The notes: generated by a model from the letters alone, not told the origin. A stretch of DNA of 64,000 nt from Sphingomonas cremea (GCF_021502585.1 NZ_JAKFGM010000003.1:1-64000); one strand, 5' to 3'; positions 16,344 to 25,654 are shown, numbered from the stretch's first letter. Numbers and translations are program-made.

Positions 16344-16921
16344 ACAGCCTCTCCATCGCAGTTCTTCTGGGATCGGTGCGGCGCGACCGAATGGGCTCGC
16401 GCGCCGCCAAACTTGTCGTTCGTGAACTCGAGCGACGAGGCCACACGGTTCACCTGGTCGACCCGCTTGAGTTGCAGCTGCCGCTCCTGGACCGGATGTA
16501 CAAGGAACATCCGAAGGGCGGCGCGCCGGAAACGCTCGAGCGGTTGGCCGAAATCTATCGCCGCGTCGACGGATTCCTTGTCGTCAGCGGCGAATATAAT
16601 CACGGCATTCCGCCCGCGCTCAAGAACCTGCTTGATCATTTTCTTGAAGAGTATTTCTGGCGACCGTCAGGGATTGTTTGTTACTCCGCAGGTGGCTTTG
16701 GTGGAGTGCGCGCGGCGATGCAGCTGCGCATGACGCTTGCGGAGCTTGGCATGTCGAGCGTTCCAAGCCTTCTGCCGATCCCACGTATCGCCGAGGCAAT
16801 CGACGAGAACGGCATGGCGCGGGAGCCGATCGTGGACCGATCCGCCAATCGCTTTCTCGATGAATTCCTCTGGTATGCCGGCGCGCTGGCAGAAGCACGC
16901 ACAGGCGGAACTCCATATTAA
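16340..16921 (+). CDS. NAD(P)H-dependent FMN reductase-family flavoprotein
   Basis: 193 residues with the flavodoxin-like fold. The phosphate-binding loop is LLGSVRRDRMGSRAAKL near the N terminus, and the FMN-ring motif SGEYNHGIPPALKNLLDH lies at about 83-100, as in NAD(P)H:quinone/FMN reductases such as ArsH and YieF relatives. It starts in a 4-base overlap with the patatin gene. Likely role: flavin or quinone reduction in redox stress; the substrate is not determinable. Confidence 0.88.
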   Translation: MNSLSIAVLLGSVRRDRMGSRAAKLVVRELERRGHTVHLVDPLELQLPLLDRMYKEHPKGGAPETLERLAEIYRRVDGFLVVSGEYNHGIPPALKNLLDHFLEEYFWRPSGIVCYSAGGFGGVRAAMQLRMTLAELGMSSVPSLLPIPRIAEAIDENGMAREPIVDRSANRFLDEFLWYAGALAEARTGGTPY

Positions 16922-17019
16922 GCCCCGATACGGCTGGAGCATCGAAACCATAGGCAATCGCGATTTCACCTGCGCGATCCAAAAGGTCAGAATCTCAACT
17001 GTTCCAAAGGAGAGTTGAG

Positions 17020-17532
17020 ATGGCCCGCAAAAAACTAACTCCGGCGGCGGTTGTAGCCATTGTGCTTGCGACCGGCCCCCTGTCAGGCGTAGCTCCACTG
17101 ATCCCCACCGCGCAGGCGGCAACCCCAGTGGCCACCGCTCCGGCCCAGGGCGTTATCCGGCAGCGCAGCGATTTCGGCTTCGACCAGACGATTGCCCGGC
17201 TGAAGGCCGATATCGCAACCAAGGGTATTCGCTTCTTCGACGAGATCGACCATCAGAAGCTTGGCGCCGGCGCCGATTTGCCAATCGGCCGATCGACCCT
17301 GCTGCTGTTCGGCAATCCACCGCTCGGTGTTCAGTTCCTCCAGGCCAACCCGCTGGCGGGCCTCGATTGGCCGGTCCGCATGCTCGTCACCGAGGATAGC
17401 GACGGCACGGTCTGGATCAGCTGGTCCGACTTCCGCTTCGTTGCGGACCGCTACCAGCTTCAGGACCGCGACCCGCAGATCGCAATGGCGAGCGAAGTCG
17501 CCGCCTCAATTGCCTCAGCCGCAAGGAAATAA
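17020..17532 (+). CDS. Exported DUF302-domain protein
   Basis: 170 residues. A signal peptide ends near AQAA (about residues 31-34) after a hydrophobic TPAAVVAIVLATGPLSGVAPL. The rest is a DUF302 domain: FDQTIARLKADIATKGIRFFDEIDH, then STLLLFGNPPLGVQFL (core LLFGNP) and DWPVRMLV. DUF302 proteins occur near sulfur and metal genes, but their function is not known. A strong GGAGAG precedes the ATG. The 57-aa gene follows 2 bases after its stop. Confidence 0.85.
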   Translation: MARKKLTPAAVVAIVLATGPLSGVAPLIPTAQAATPVATAPAQGVIRQRSDFGFDQTIARLKADIATKGIRFFDEIDHQKLGAGADLPIGRSTLLLFGNPPLGVQFLQANPLAGLDWPVRMLVTEDSDGTVWISWSDFRFVADRYQLQDRDPQIAMASEVAASIASAARK

Positions 17533-17534
17533 TC

Positions 17535-17708
17535 ATGATCAGTGTCACACCTATCGGCCGCATCGCCCCCGACCTGCCACGCCGGGATCTGGCCGCCATC
17601 TATCCCTATCTCAACCGCAAGGAACTGGAAGGAAAGTCGCCGCGGGATCAGCTCCGGCAGATCGACGGTATCCTTCAGAAGCTGGCGGCAGCATCGCGCA
17701 TGCAATGA
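17535..17708 (+). CDS. Small 57-residue protein of unknown function
   Basis: Reads MISVTPIGRIAPDLPRR then ends QKLAAASRMQ; it is basic and helical with no signal or membrane segment. Support comes from context: it starts 2 bases after the DUF302 stop, its TGA overlaps the ATG of the next gene (ATGA at 17705-17708), and the codon use matches the neighbours. AAGGAA lies just upstream. It is short enough to be missed by length cut-offs. Confidence 0.7.
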   Translation: MISVTPIGRIAPDLPRRDLAAIYPYLNRKELEGKSPRDQLRQIDGILQKLAAASRMQ

Positions 17709-19225
17709 CAAGTGTGCTGGCGACTCTCTTTCTCCCGGTCGCATCGAATGGCCTTCCGCCGCTCGGCGGGAGGCTTTTCGCTGCCTACCGGATCGCTTGG
17801 TGGGCGCTGTTCGCACTGGCGGTGCTGGCGGCGAGCTATGCGCTGTTCGAACCCGGCACGCATGCCCTGATCCTTGGACTGCGACTTACCAAGTCGATCG
17901 TGCTGATCGCCGTTTCGTCGATCCTGTTCCGCCGCCGCCGGACCGATCCCGTGGCGGCGATGCTGGGCCTCTCCTTCCTGCTCTGGACAGCCAGCAGCAG
18001 CGTCGATTTCGCCGGCACGGCCTCCGCCTGGCCGATCTTGCTCGACCGATGCCGGTTCCTTCTGTTTGCTTTCGCCCTGCTGCTTTTCCCCGACGGACAG
18101 TGGGCGCCAAGATGGACCCGAGCGGTCGCTGCCGCGATCCTTCTGGTATTCCTGATCGGCATCCTCGAAGCACTGGACCTGCTTCCCACGCGGGCTTTTC
18201 TCCCGCTCGCGATCGGTTGCGTCCTCATGACGCTCACCGCTTTGATGGCTCGCTACAAGGCGCTGTCCTCATACATGGCGAAGCAGCAACTCAAATGGGT
18301 GGCGCTTGGGCTGGTCGCCGGCATCGCACTGATTCTAGCGGCCCGGGCGGGCGCGGCCATCACCACTCGTACGACCATGCCGATGAGCGGCACGATTGTC
18401 CTCGAAGCCCTGTTTCAACTTGGCATTGTCGTCATTGCGCTGGGCTTTCTGACCTCTCTGCTGCGCTACCGCCTCTATGACGCCGAAACGGCCATCAGCC
18501 GCTCCGCGGCCTATGCCGGTCTCACTTTGGCCCTCGTGGCAATTTTTGCCGGCAGCGAGGCGATTATCCAGGCGCTAGGCCAGCGCTATTTCGGCCCTGA
18601 CATCGGCGACCTTTCGGGAGGCATCGCAGCTGCGATTGCAGCGGCCCTGCTGACTCCACTTCACAGCCGGATCAGCGGTTGGGCAGAGGCGCATTTTCAG
18701 AAGGATCTAATGGGCCTGAGGTCCGAGCTGCCCGACTTGCTTAGCGCCCTGTCGGGGACTTCGTCGATCGAACGGATGGGCTCCGCTGTCCTGCCGCGGA
18801 TCGAGCAGGCGATTCACTCGACCAGGATTGCCCTTGTGGTCGAAGGCAGGCTGGCGTCGATTTGTGGAATGCCAAAGCCGGCGGGCCAGCGTTGGCTTCG
18901 CCGATGGCAGGCTCCGGCGGCCATCGAACTGCTCGATCAGGACGACGACGAGCATTTCCCCGTCCGGATGGCGCTGCGCTCTCCCTTCGGGGCCGTTTGC
19001 GGATGGCTGCTGCTCGGCCCGCGGCCCGATCAAAGTCTTTATGGCAAGGATGAGCTTGATGCGCTGGCCGCAATCGCGCCGGCGCTACAGAGAACGGTCT
19101 TTTCCGTGGTCGAACGCGAACGAGAGCAGAATATTACTTTGGCATCTCTGCAACGGTTGACGGCCAAGGTCAGCGAAATTGAGGCGGCAAATGGGTTGAG
19201 CCGCAACCGTTCGAGCTCGATTTAA
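17705..19225 (+). CDS. Membrane sensor-like protein with GAF-like domain, no kinase domain
   Basis: 506 residues. About eight hydrophobic helices fill the first 300 residues (for example AWWALFALAVLAASYALF, FLLFAFALLLFPDG, FLPLAIGCVLMTLTALM and AGLTLALVAIFAGSEAII). A linker (SRISGWAEAHFQKDLMGLRSELPDLLSAL) leads to a GAF-like domain (about 380-480, ending LDALAAIAPALQRTVFSV) and a short coiled coil. The arrangement resembles the input half of membrane histidine kinases, but no H, N or G box follows. It may act by protein contact or be a degraded sensor. Translationally coupled to the small gene upstream. Confidence 0.75.
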   Translation: MTSVLATLFLPVASNGLPPLGGRLFAAYRIAWWALFALAVLAASYALFEPGTHALILGLRLTKSIVLIAVSSILFRRRRTDPVAAMLGLSFLLWTASSSVDFAGTASAWPILLDRCRFLLFAFALLLFPDGQWAPRWTRAVAAAILLVFLIGILEALDLLPTRAFLPLAIGCVLMTLTALMARYKALSSYMAKQQLKWVALGLVAGIALILAARAGAAITTRTTMPMSGTIVLEALFQLGIVVIALGFLTSLLRYRLYDAETAISRSAAYAGLTLALVAIFAGSEAIIQALGQRYFGPDIGDLSGGIAAAIAAALLTPLHSRISGWAEAHFQKDLMGLRSELPDLLSALSGTSSIERMGSAVLPRIEQAIHSTRIALVVEGRLASICGMPKPAGQRWLRRWQAPAAIELLDQDDDEHFPVRMALRSPFGAVCGWLLLGPRPDQSLYGKDELDALAAIAPALQRTVFSVVEREREQNITLASLQRLTAKVSEIEAANGLSRNRSSSI

Positions 19226-19350
19226 TGTCCTCGTTGGGCTCAATTTAGACAATTGCGAAACCGGCGTGCCGGGGCGCCACTTCCGCTCCGCCATCCGCCC
19301 ATCACTTAGTCGGACCTTGCCTATCGGCCGAAGCGGGCTAATTTCGGCCG

Positions 19351-19761
19351 ATGCCAACGTTCGTCGGAATCGCTCTTGCACTGACGGTGGCAACCTTCGC
19401 TCGATTGGTCGGCTTTGACCGCGACAGGGCTTTCTACCCGTTCGTCCTGATCATCATCGCTTCCTACTATATCCTGTTCGCCGTGATGGTGGGGGACAAT
19501 GCCGGCCTGTTGACCGAACTGGTCATGTTCGCACTCTTCGCCGTCGCGGCAATCCTGGGATTCAGGACCAGCTTGTGGATCGTCGTTGCCGGATTGGCGA
19601 TGCACGGTGTTTTCGACTTCGCTCGAAGCCATTTGCTCGAAGGGCGCGGCGTTCCCGAATGGTGGCCTGCTTTTTGCCTGGCCTACGATCTCACGGCTGC
19701 ATTGGGACTTGCCGCAATCTTGCTGATCGGGAAGCGGAAACCCAGGTCGTCAGGCATTTAA
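19351..19761 (+). CDS. Small integral membrane protein, unknown function
   Basis: 136 residues with four or five hydrophobic segments (FVGIALALTVATFA, YPFVLIIIASYYILFAVMV, LVMFALFAVAAILGF, LWIVVAGLAMHGVFDFA and LAYDLTAALGLAAILLIG). A conserved-looking HGVFDFARSH motif is near residue 85. No family recognised with confidence. Its 3' end overlaps the fructokinase gene on the other strand by 12 bases. Confidence 0.72.
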   Translation: MPTFVGIALALTVATFARLVGFDRDRAFYPFVLIIIASYYILFAVMVGDNAGLLTELVMFALFAVAAILGFRTSLWIVVAGLAMHGVFDFARSHLLEGRGVPEWWPAFCLAYDLTAALGLAAILLIGKRKPRSSGI

Positions 19762-20655
19762 TCCCTCGCTACCGGATTGCAGCTTGCGTGCGATCAGCAA
19801 TGCGCCTTCCAGCCCTGCATGCTCCAGCGCGGCCTGGACACAAAACCCTCGCTGACTCGCCGCAGGGCCGACACCGTAACCGCCAAGCGATGTAAGCATG
19901 GCGGCCTCGATCTCCCCAATTATCGGCGCGGCGCAGATCACGCCGCCGCCCCAGACTATTCGATGCGGCGACCAGGCCAGTACAAGCGCTGCGGCCAGCT
20001 GCCCAAGATAGTCGGCGACAAGCTCACGCAAGGAGGGATCGCTGGCCAGTTCCCTCCCCTCACCTAAGCGTCGTCGCACTGCGGGGCCGGACACCAGCCC
20101 CTCCGCGCAATCGGAATGGTATGGGCAGACGCTCGGCATATCGTCTGCAGTGCGGCGGACGAGGCGCAGGTGCCCTGCTTCCGGGTGCAGTGCGCCAGTA
20201 AGGCTTTGCCCACGATTGGACAGCCCCGCGCCAATCCCGGTGCCGACCGTGACGTAAGCAACGCAAGGAAAGCCTGCGCCCGCGCCGAGTTGCTGCTCGG
20301 CGATTGCGGCGGCGTTGACGTCGGTGTCGACAGCCACCGGAACGCCCAATCGCTCCTGGAGATCGCGACAAAGATTACTGCCGGCCCAGCCGGACTTGGT
20401 CGTCGCCAGCATCCGGCCATGGTCGGGAGATTCCGGATCGACGATCAGCGGACCGAACGCCGCAATTCCGATTGCGCCCAGTCTGCCGTCGTCGGGAACA
20501 GAGGAAATCAGGAAGTCGAGCGCATCCTCGGCAGCGCGTTCAGGCGATGTCGTCGCCCACTTCCCATCCGCGACCGCGCGGCCGGCCAAATCGCATACGC
20601 GAGCAAGGATCTTGGTCCCGCCCGTTTCAATGCCTGCCAGATAGGTCCGCGTCAT
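19750..20655 (-). CDS. ROK-family fructokinase
   Basis: 301 residues. Phosphorylates fructose or a related hexose with ATP. The ATP motif ETGGTKI (about 10-16), DTDVNAAAIAEQQ, GTGIGAGL and the zinc-binding signature GHLRL...CPYHSDCAEGLVSGPA (His and three Cys) are those of the Gram-negative fructokinase branch of ROK proteins. It is a single gene with no PTS or sugar-operon neighbours. Confidence 0.88.
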   Translation of the reverse strand: MTRTYLAGIETGGTKILARVCDLAGRAVADGKWATTSPERAAEDALDFLISSVPDDGRLGAIGIAAFGPLIVDPESPDHGRMLATTKSGWAGSNLCRDLQERLGVPVAVDTDVNAAAIAEQQLGAGAGFPCVAYVTVGTGIGAGLSNRGQSLTGALHPEAGHLRLVRRTADDMPSVCPYHSDCAEGLVSGPAVRRRLGEGRELASDPSLRELVADYLGQLAAALVLAWSPHRIVWGGGVICAAPIIGEIEAAMLTSLGGYGVGPAASQRGFCVQAALEHAGLEGALLIARKLQSGSEGLNA

Positions 20656-20670
20656 TCGGACAACAGCGAG

Positions 20671-21027
20671 CTATCGATCTTGATGATGGAAATTGGGCTC
20701 CGACCCCAATCGATCCGTCCCAAACGACAAGATCGCGACGCCAGCGCCGGGCAGCGGAACGACCGCAGTGCCGAAGGCAGATCGATAGCCGCCGGTGCCG
20801 ATGGAAAAGCCAATTTCGCCGTGAATGGGCGGAGGCAGCCTATCGTCCGAAGATTCGGCAAGCTCGCGCCTGCGTGCCGCATCATTGAGAACCGATTCGA
20901 TTTCCTCAGGGCTAAGGCGATGCTCGGACGAAATTCCCGTGTCCGGCGGCGCCGGCGCGGGTTCCGCAAGCGCCGTTCCGGGCAAAGCGACCAACGAGGC
21001 CAGCAGCATGGCTAGGACTTGATGCAT
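20671..21027 (-). CDS. Hypothetical exported protein
   Basis: 118 residues. Signal peptide MHQVLAMLLASLVALPGTALA, then a mature region beginning with Pro/Ala and a helix (LSPEEIESVLNDAARRREL). The second half is GEIGFSIGTGGYRSAFGTA then GAGVAILSFG, glycine-rich and possibly beta-stranded. The ATG at 21027 is preferred over the 21057 start because it begins a proper signal and has GGAA upstream. Function unknown. Confidence 0.68.
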   Translation of the reverse strand: MHQVLAMLLASLVALPGTALAEPAPAPPDTGISSEHRLSPEEIESVLNDAARRRELAESSDDRLPPPIHGEIGFSIGTGGYRSAFGTAVVPLPGAGVAILSFGTDRLGSEPNFHHQDR

Positions 21028-21123
21028 GGCCGAATTCCTTTGATCGTCGCCCGCCACACGCCCGGACTTAGCGAATCTTGGGACTTAACGCCAAAGCTTC
21101 AACGTCTGCTGGTTCTTGAGGCA

Positions 21124-21157
21124 CAAAAAAAGCAGCGGCGCCTTTCGACGCCGCCGC
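21124..21157 (-). terminator. Rho-independent terminator of the pilin gene
   Basis: On the minus strand a GC-rich stem (GGCGGCG/CGCCGC, loop TCGAAAGG) is followed by a run of seven T (21131-21125). It begins 25 bases after the pilin stop. Confidence 0.85.
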
Positions 21158-21181
21158 CTCTTTTGGCTAATCTTCGAACGA

Positions 21182-21346
21182 TTAGGTGTCGAGTTCGGTC
21201 GACACTTCGTTGAAGGTGCTGCCCAGCTGGTTACCGATGTTGCCCATAGCGGCAATCGCGGCAACGGCAATGAGAGCGGCAATCAGGCCGTACTCAATCG
21301 CGGTCGCACCCTTGTTATTCTTGATCAGCTTCAGAAACTTGGCCAT
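21182..21346 (-). CDS. Flp/Fap-type IVb pilin
   Basis: 54 residues: MAKFLKLIKNNKG then ATAIEYGLIAALIAVAAIAA. This is the Flp pilin hallmark: short basic leader, Gly before the prepilin-peptidase cleavage site, Glu at mature position 5, Tyr at 6 and a hydrophobic helix. Tad/Flp pili need secretion genes (cpa/tad) and a prepilin peptidase, none of which is here, so this is an isolated pilin. GGAGA lies upstream and a strong terminator downstream, giving a one-gene transcript. Confidence 0.93.
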   Translation of the reverse strand: MAKFLKLIKNNKGATAIEYGLIAALIAVAAIAAMGNIGNQLGSTFNEVSTELDT

Positions 21347-21504
21347 CTCTGGTCTCCTTCAGGCTCCACAAAGGGGATCCACATTTCCCCACCTCCGCGA
21401 AACGAAACGGCGCGTCGGTCGAGGAGAGAATTACGACCTGAAGGGTTGAGAAAGCTTTAAAGCAGCCGGTTTCCGAAAATTAACCTTTTGAGCCCTTTGA
21501 AGGG

Positions 21505-23499
21505 TCACTTTTCGCCGATCAGCTGCTCCACCATGCTGATGATCTTGCGGATCGTTTCGCCCCCATCGCTCCAGTCTTCGGGCAACGGGCTCTTGCGCTG
21601 GCCGCTTGCAGGCTGACGGCGCTCAGGGATGCGGAAGCCATCGTGTAGCGGCGGGCCGCGGCGACCGTCAATCGCCACGGCCGATGACATGAAGCGACGC
21701 CAGATATCGGCCGGGGCGGTGCCCCCCGTAATTCTGCCCAGCGACTGGTTATCGTCTCGGCCGACCCACACGCCGACGACGAGGTTTTCCGCAAAACCGA
21801 TGAACAGCGCGTCACGATTATTCTGGGTCGTGCCGGTCTTGCCGAATGTGGCGGTAGATATGGCGGCGCGGCGACCGGTCCCGCGATTGGCGGCGGACCA
21901 CAGCAAATCGAGCATGGGCGCCCGATCTCGGCGGTCGTCCAGCCGCCCGCCGCGAGCGAAGAAGGATGAAATGCCTCCGTCCTCCTCATCCAGCGGCAGT
22001 CCGCGCGCCTCGACCGGATAGCGACCGCCGGCAATTGCAGCATATGCCGCGGTCAGCTCCAGCAAGCTGACACCCGAAGTACCAAGCGAAAGGCTTGGCC
22101 GGTCTGTCAGGGGCGAGTCGATGCCAAGGTCGCGGGCTGCCCGGATCACATTTTGCCGGCCGACCTGCTCGGCCAGTCGAACTGTGGCGGCGTTGCTGGA
22201 TCGGGTGAATGCTTCGCGCAGGGTGATAGAGCCGCGATAAACCCCATCGTTATTGCCTGGCGACCAGCCATCAACGGTGATCGGCCGGTCGTCGATCATG
22301 CTGTCGGGCGTGTAGCCGGCCCTAAGGGCAGCGAGATAGACGAACAGCTTGAATGCACTACCGGGCTGGCGCCGTGCCTGGGTTGCGCGGTTGAAGGGAC
22401 TCTTGCCGTAATTGCGACCGCCAACCATGGCGACTACTCGCCCATCGGGGCGCATGGCGACGAGCGCCGCCTGGGCATCGCCGATCCCGGCCTGGGCAAC
22501 GGCACGCACTGCCAATCGCTGCAAATCGGCATCGAGCGTGGTCGGCACTCGAACTTCGCCATAATCGGCATCGAAAGCCTGGGCGGCTTGAGGAGCGACC
22601 CAGTCGGCGAAATAGGTGCCGGTCGGGACGCTGCCATTGCTATCGCCGACAGGACGAGCCGAAAGCGTCGCTCTCGCACGGGCCTGCGAAATTATGCCCG
22701 TATCGGCCATTGCCTGGAGCACCAGCCTGCTGCGCCGCTGCGCCAACGCTAGGTTTCGCGTCGGGGCAAGGCGTGACGGAGCCTGGACCATACCCGCAAG
22801 CATGGCGGACTGGGCGAGGTTCAGCCGCTCCGGTTCTCGGCCGAAATAGTGACGCGAGGCGGCGCGCAGCCCATAAACGCCGTCGCCGAAATAGACGCTG
22901 GAAAGGTACCGGGAGAGAATCTCATCCTTTGTGAGCCAACCCTCCAGCCAGAAGGCAATGATCACTTCCTGCGCTTTGCGCTTCAACGATCGGTCGGCGG
23001 AAAGGAAACTTGTCTTGGCGAGCTGCTGGGTAAGTGTACTTCCGCCCTGGCGAACGCCGCCGGCCTTCAGATTGGCGACCATCGCCCGCCCGATGGCGCG
23101 CGGATCGATGCCCCAGTGGCTACGAAAGCGGCGGTCCTCGATTGCAATAAATGCCGCGGGGGTCAGGGGGTCGAGCTTCGCCACCTCGACCGGCTCATCC
23201 TTGACTGCGCCTCGCCTTGCGATCGGCCGCCCCTCTGCCGACACCAGGAGCATGGCAGGATCCTTAAGCGGCTCTAGGGCACGGCTAAGGGGCGCGGTGA
23301 CGATCAGCCACAACAGGGTGACGAGCAGCAGCGCGCCGAGTGCCGTGAACCCCAGGCGCCACCAACTGCGGCGGTGCCGTTGCTGCTTACCGTCGGCCGA
23401 CGCGCCGGCACCACCTGCCGAGGCGGCCGTTGGAATGGGATCTGGCAGATTTTCGACGGCAACGCCGCCGCGCTGCCAAATGCCATGATCGTCCGCCAT
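21505..23499 (-). CDS. Bifunctional penicillin-binding protein 1A-type peptidoglycan synthase
   Basis: 664 residues. An N-terminal cytoplasmic segment and one membrane helix (LGFTALGALLLVTLLWLIV) precede the glycosyltransferase domain (EDRRFRSHWGIDPRAIGRA, RQGGSTLTQQLAK) and the transpeptidase domain (Ser in SAFKLFVYLAALRAG, SSN triad member in SSNAATVRL, KTGTT in FGKTGTTQNNRDA). It polymerises and cross-links peptidoglycan. The C terminus is basic and proline-rich. It is divergent from the substrate-binding lipoprotein gene. Confidence 0.95.
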   Translation of the reverse strand: MADDHGIWQRGGVAVENLPDPIPTAASAGGAGASADGKQQRHRRSWWRLGFTALGALLLVTLLWLIVTAPLSRALEPLKDPAMLLVSAEGRPIARRGAVKDEPVEVAKLDPLTPAAFIAIEDRRFRSHWGIDPRAIGRAMVANLKAGGVRQGGSTLTQQLAKTSFLSADRSLKRKAQEVIIAFWLEGWLTKDEILSRYLSSVYFGDGVYGLRAASRHYFGREPERLNLAQSAMLAGMVQAPSRLAPTRNLALAQRRSRLVLQAMADTGIISQARARATLSARPVGDSNGSVPTGTYFADWVAPQAAQAFDADYGEVRVPTTLDADLQRLAVRAVAQAGIGDAQAALVAMRPDGRVVAMVGGRNYGKSPFNRATQARRQPGSAFKLFVYLAALRAGYTPDSMIDDRPITVDGWSPGNNDGVYRGSITLREAFTRSSNAATVRLAEQVGRQNVIRAARDLGIDSPLTDRPSLSLGTSGVSLLELTAAYAAIAGGRYPVEARGLPLDEEDGGISSFFARGGRLDDRRDRAPMLDLLWSAANRGTGRRAAISTATFGKTGTTQNNRDALFIGFAENLVVGVWVGRDDNQSLGRITGGTAPADIWRRFMSSAVAIDGRRGPPLHDGFRIPERRQPASGQRKSPLPEDWSDGGETIRKIISMVEQLIGEK

Positions 23500-23613
23500 C
23501 TCTCCCCTTCCGGCGCGCCATTGGGCACCCGCACTGCCTTAGTTAAGTAAAACAGTTGGGCGGGAATATCCAGTGGTTGATGAACTGGGGTTTAAAGCTA
23601 AACCCGTAAGCCG

Positions 23614-25122
23614 ATGGCTGCCTGCGTCCTGACCCGCTGCTTGTTGACCGCGTCGCTAGCGGGATCGTTGCTGCTGGCCGGATGCGATCGACAAAGCGGT
23701 GGAATCACGCGAGTCGCTGCAATCGGACCGACTCCCAGGCTGGTCGAAACGGTCGAAGCCCCGCTTTCGCCCGGCGACGCGCTGGTGCGGGCGAACATGG
23801 CGCAGGGGCTGGTGCGCTTCGACGAGCGCGGCCAAGTCGTCCCCGGCCTCGCCGAACGATGGAATGTCAGCGACGACGGTCTTAGCTACATTTTCCGCCT
23901 GCAGACCGGTCAATGGCCCGACGGGCGCAAGATCAGCGCTGATGAGGTCGCACGTATCCTCAGGCGGCAGTTAAGGCCGGCTAGCAGCAATCCTCTGAAA
24001 GATACGTTGGGCGCGGTCAGCGAGATTGTGCCGATGACGGAGCGGGTAATCGAAATTCGCCTCAGCTCGCCGCGCCCCAACCTGCTGCAACTGCTTGCCC
24101 AGCCCGAATTCGGGTTGGTCCGGGCAAGTGTCGGTACTGGGCCGTTCCTTCCGCCAACCGATGACGAACGGGCGACAATTCCGCCGGCCGAGACCAAGCC
24201 CGGTGAATTGCTTGTCACCCATCGCATCCATATCCCCGATGCCGAGGATCCGGTCGAAAAGGTTCGGATCAGCGGCGGCAACGCCAAGGCACTTGTCGCG
24301 GCATTTGCCGATGGAGATCTTGATTTGGTGCTTGGGGGAACGGTCGCTGACCTGCCTCACGCCTTCCGCGAAAAAATGCCGCGGGGGGCACTGCGCTTTG
24401 ACCCGGTCGCAGGCCTGTTTGGATTGGCACCTACCAAGCGCAACGACGTGATTCAGGATGTTGAGGTCCGACACTTGTTGAGCCGGGCAATTGACCGGCC
24501 CGCTCTGGTTGCCGGGCTCCGCGTGGGCGGACTTGTCCCCCGTGCGACGTTGCTTCAGGCGGGGCTCGAAGGCATCGGCCCACCACAGCAGCCCGATTGG
24601 GTTAACCAGCCAGTGGAGGATCGTCGCGCGTCACTGCTCGCGGAAGCGAACCGGCTGTTCCGCAATGGCGCTCGGCCGACATTTCGGATCGCGGTGCCGG
24701 ATGGACCGGGGGGAGATTATCTCCTCGCCCGACTGCGCTACGATTGGGGCCCCTTGGGCATCAAATTGGATCGCGCGCCGAGCGCTGCCTCAGCTGACCT
24801 GGTTTGGATCGACGAGGTGGCGCCTTCCTCATCGCCCGCATGGTTCCTGCGGCGCTTCCGTTGCGAGATTGCAACGATCTGCGTTGAGGAAGCCGAGCCC
24901 TTGCTGGCCGATGCCCGGACGACTCTGGACAGCAGGCAACGCGCATCGCTGTTTTTGGAGGCGGCTCGACTGATGGACGATCGGCAAGTTTTCATCCCGA
25001 TCGCCGCGCCAATCCGCTGGTCGCTGGTCTCGGGCCGCGTTCCGGGCTTCGCGGAGAACCCGTTTGCGCGCCATACACTCGTCGGTCTGACCGACAGCAG
25101 CTTCGGCGGGGGCAGTCGGTAA
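23614..25122 (+). CDS. ABC-type peptide substrate-binding lipoprotein (SBP_bac_5 family)
   Basis: 502 residues. A lipoprotein signal ends LLLAGC (Cys at about 26). Family motifs: LVRFDERGQVVPGLAERWNVSDDG, TYIFRLQTGQWPDG-like LSYIFRLQTGQWPDGRKI and LLSRAIDRPALVAGL. These proteins bind oligopeptides or similar ligands in the periplasm for an ABC importer, but no permease or ATPase gene is near. The DUF4112 gene follows on the same strand after 94 bases. It may serve a distant importer or work alone. Confidence 0.85.
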   Translation: MAACVLTRCLLTASLAGSLLLAGCDRQSGGITRVAAIGPTPRLVETVEAPLSPGDALVRANMAQGLVRFDERGQVVPGLAERWNVSDDGLSYIFRLQTGQWPDGRKISADEVARILRRQLRPASSNPLKDTLGAVSEIVPMTERVIEIRLSSPRPNLLQLLAQPEFGLVRASVGTGPFLPPTDDERATIPPAETKPGELLVTHRIHIPDAEDPVEKVRISGGNAKALVAAFADGDLDLVLGGTVADLPHAFREKMPRGALRFDPVAGLFGLAPTKRNDVIQDVEVRHLLSRAIDRPALVAGLRVGGLVPRATLLQAGLEGIGPPQQPDWVNQPVEDRRASLLAEANRLFRNGARPTFRIAVPDGPGGDYLLARLRYDWGPLGIKLDRAPSAASADLVWIDEVAPSSSPAWFLRRFRCEIATICVEEAEPLLADARTTLDSRQRASLFLEAARLMDDRQVFIPIAAPIRWSLVSGRVPGFAENPFARHTLVGLTDSSFGGGSR

Positions 25123-25216
25123 AGAGTGAAAATGCGCTTCGCGCTTACGCGAGGCTTCCTTGAATTGCGGTCCAGCCGGTTTGAATGCCGACGGTCCGTA
25201 GCTATATCCGACTGCG

Positions 25217-25654
25217 ATGACAGAAATGCTCGATCAACCAACGCCAAAGATGCGCAGGCAGATACCGGGCCTTGGTTCCGATCCCGGTTCCGTCAGGCAG
25301 CGGATCGAGGCGATGGAGCAACTGCTGGAACGGATGTTCGTCATTCCCGGAATCAACAAGCCCGTCGGCCTCGACGTCATCCTCGATATTATCCCCGGGA
25401 TCGGCACCATTTCTGCTGCCGCGCTGGGAAGCTACATTGCTTGGGAAGCGCGCAACCTCCGCATGTCAAAATGGCAAGTCGCGCGAATGGCCGGCAACAT
25501 CGGCTTCGACATGCTTCTTGGCCTAATCCCATGGGTCGGTGCGATCCCCGACTTCTTCTTCCGATCGAACACGCGGAACGTGCGGATCATCAAGCAGCAC
25601 CTCGACAAGCACCATCCGGAAACGAGGACGATCGACGTCTCGGCAAGGCGGTGA
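25217..25654 (+). CDS. DUF4112 membrane protein
   Basis: 145 residues. DUF4112 core: LDVILDIIPGIGTISAAALGSYIAW, then NIGFDMLLGLIPWVGAIPDFFFRSNTRN. Two hydrophobic glycine-containing stretches with the paired PGIG and PWVGAIPD motifs suggest two membrane passes. The function of the family is unknown. The ATG at 25217 follows a GATGACAG stretch with no good binding site. Confidence 0.83.
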   Translation: MTEMLDQPTPKMRRQIPGLGSDPGSVRQRIEAMEQLLERMFVIPGINKPVGLDVILDIIPGIGTISAAALGSYIAWEARNLRMSKWQVARMAGNIGFDMLLGLIPWVGAIPDFFFRSNTRNVRIIKQHLDKHHPETRTIDVSARR

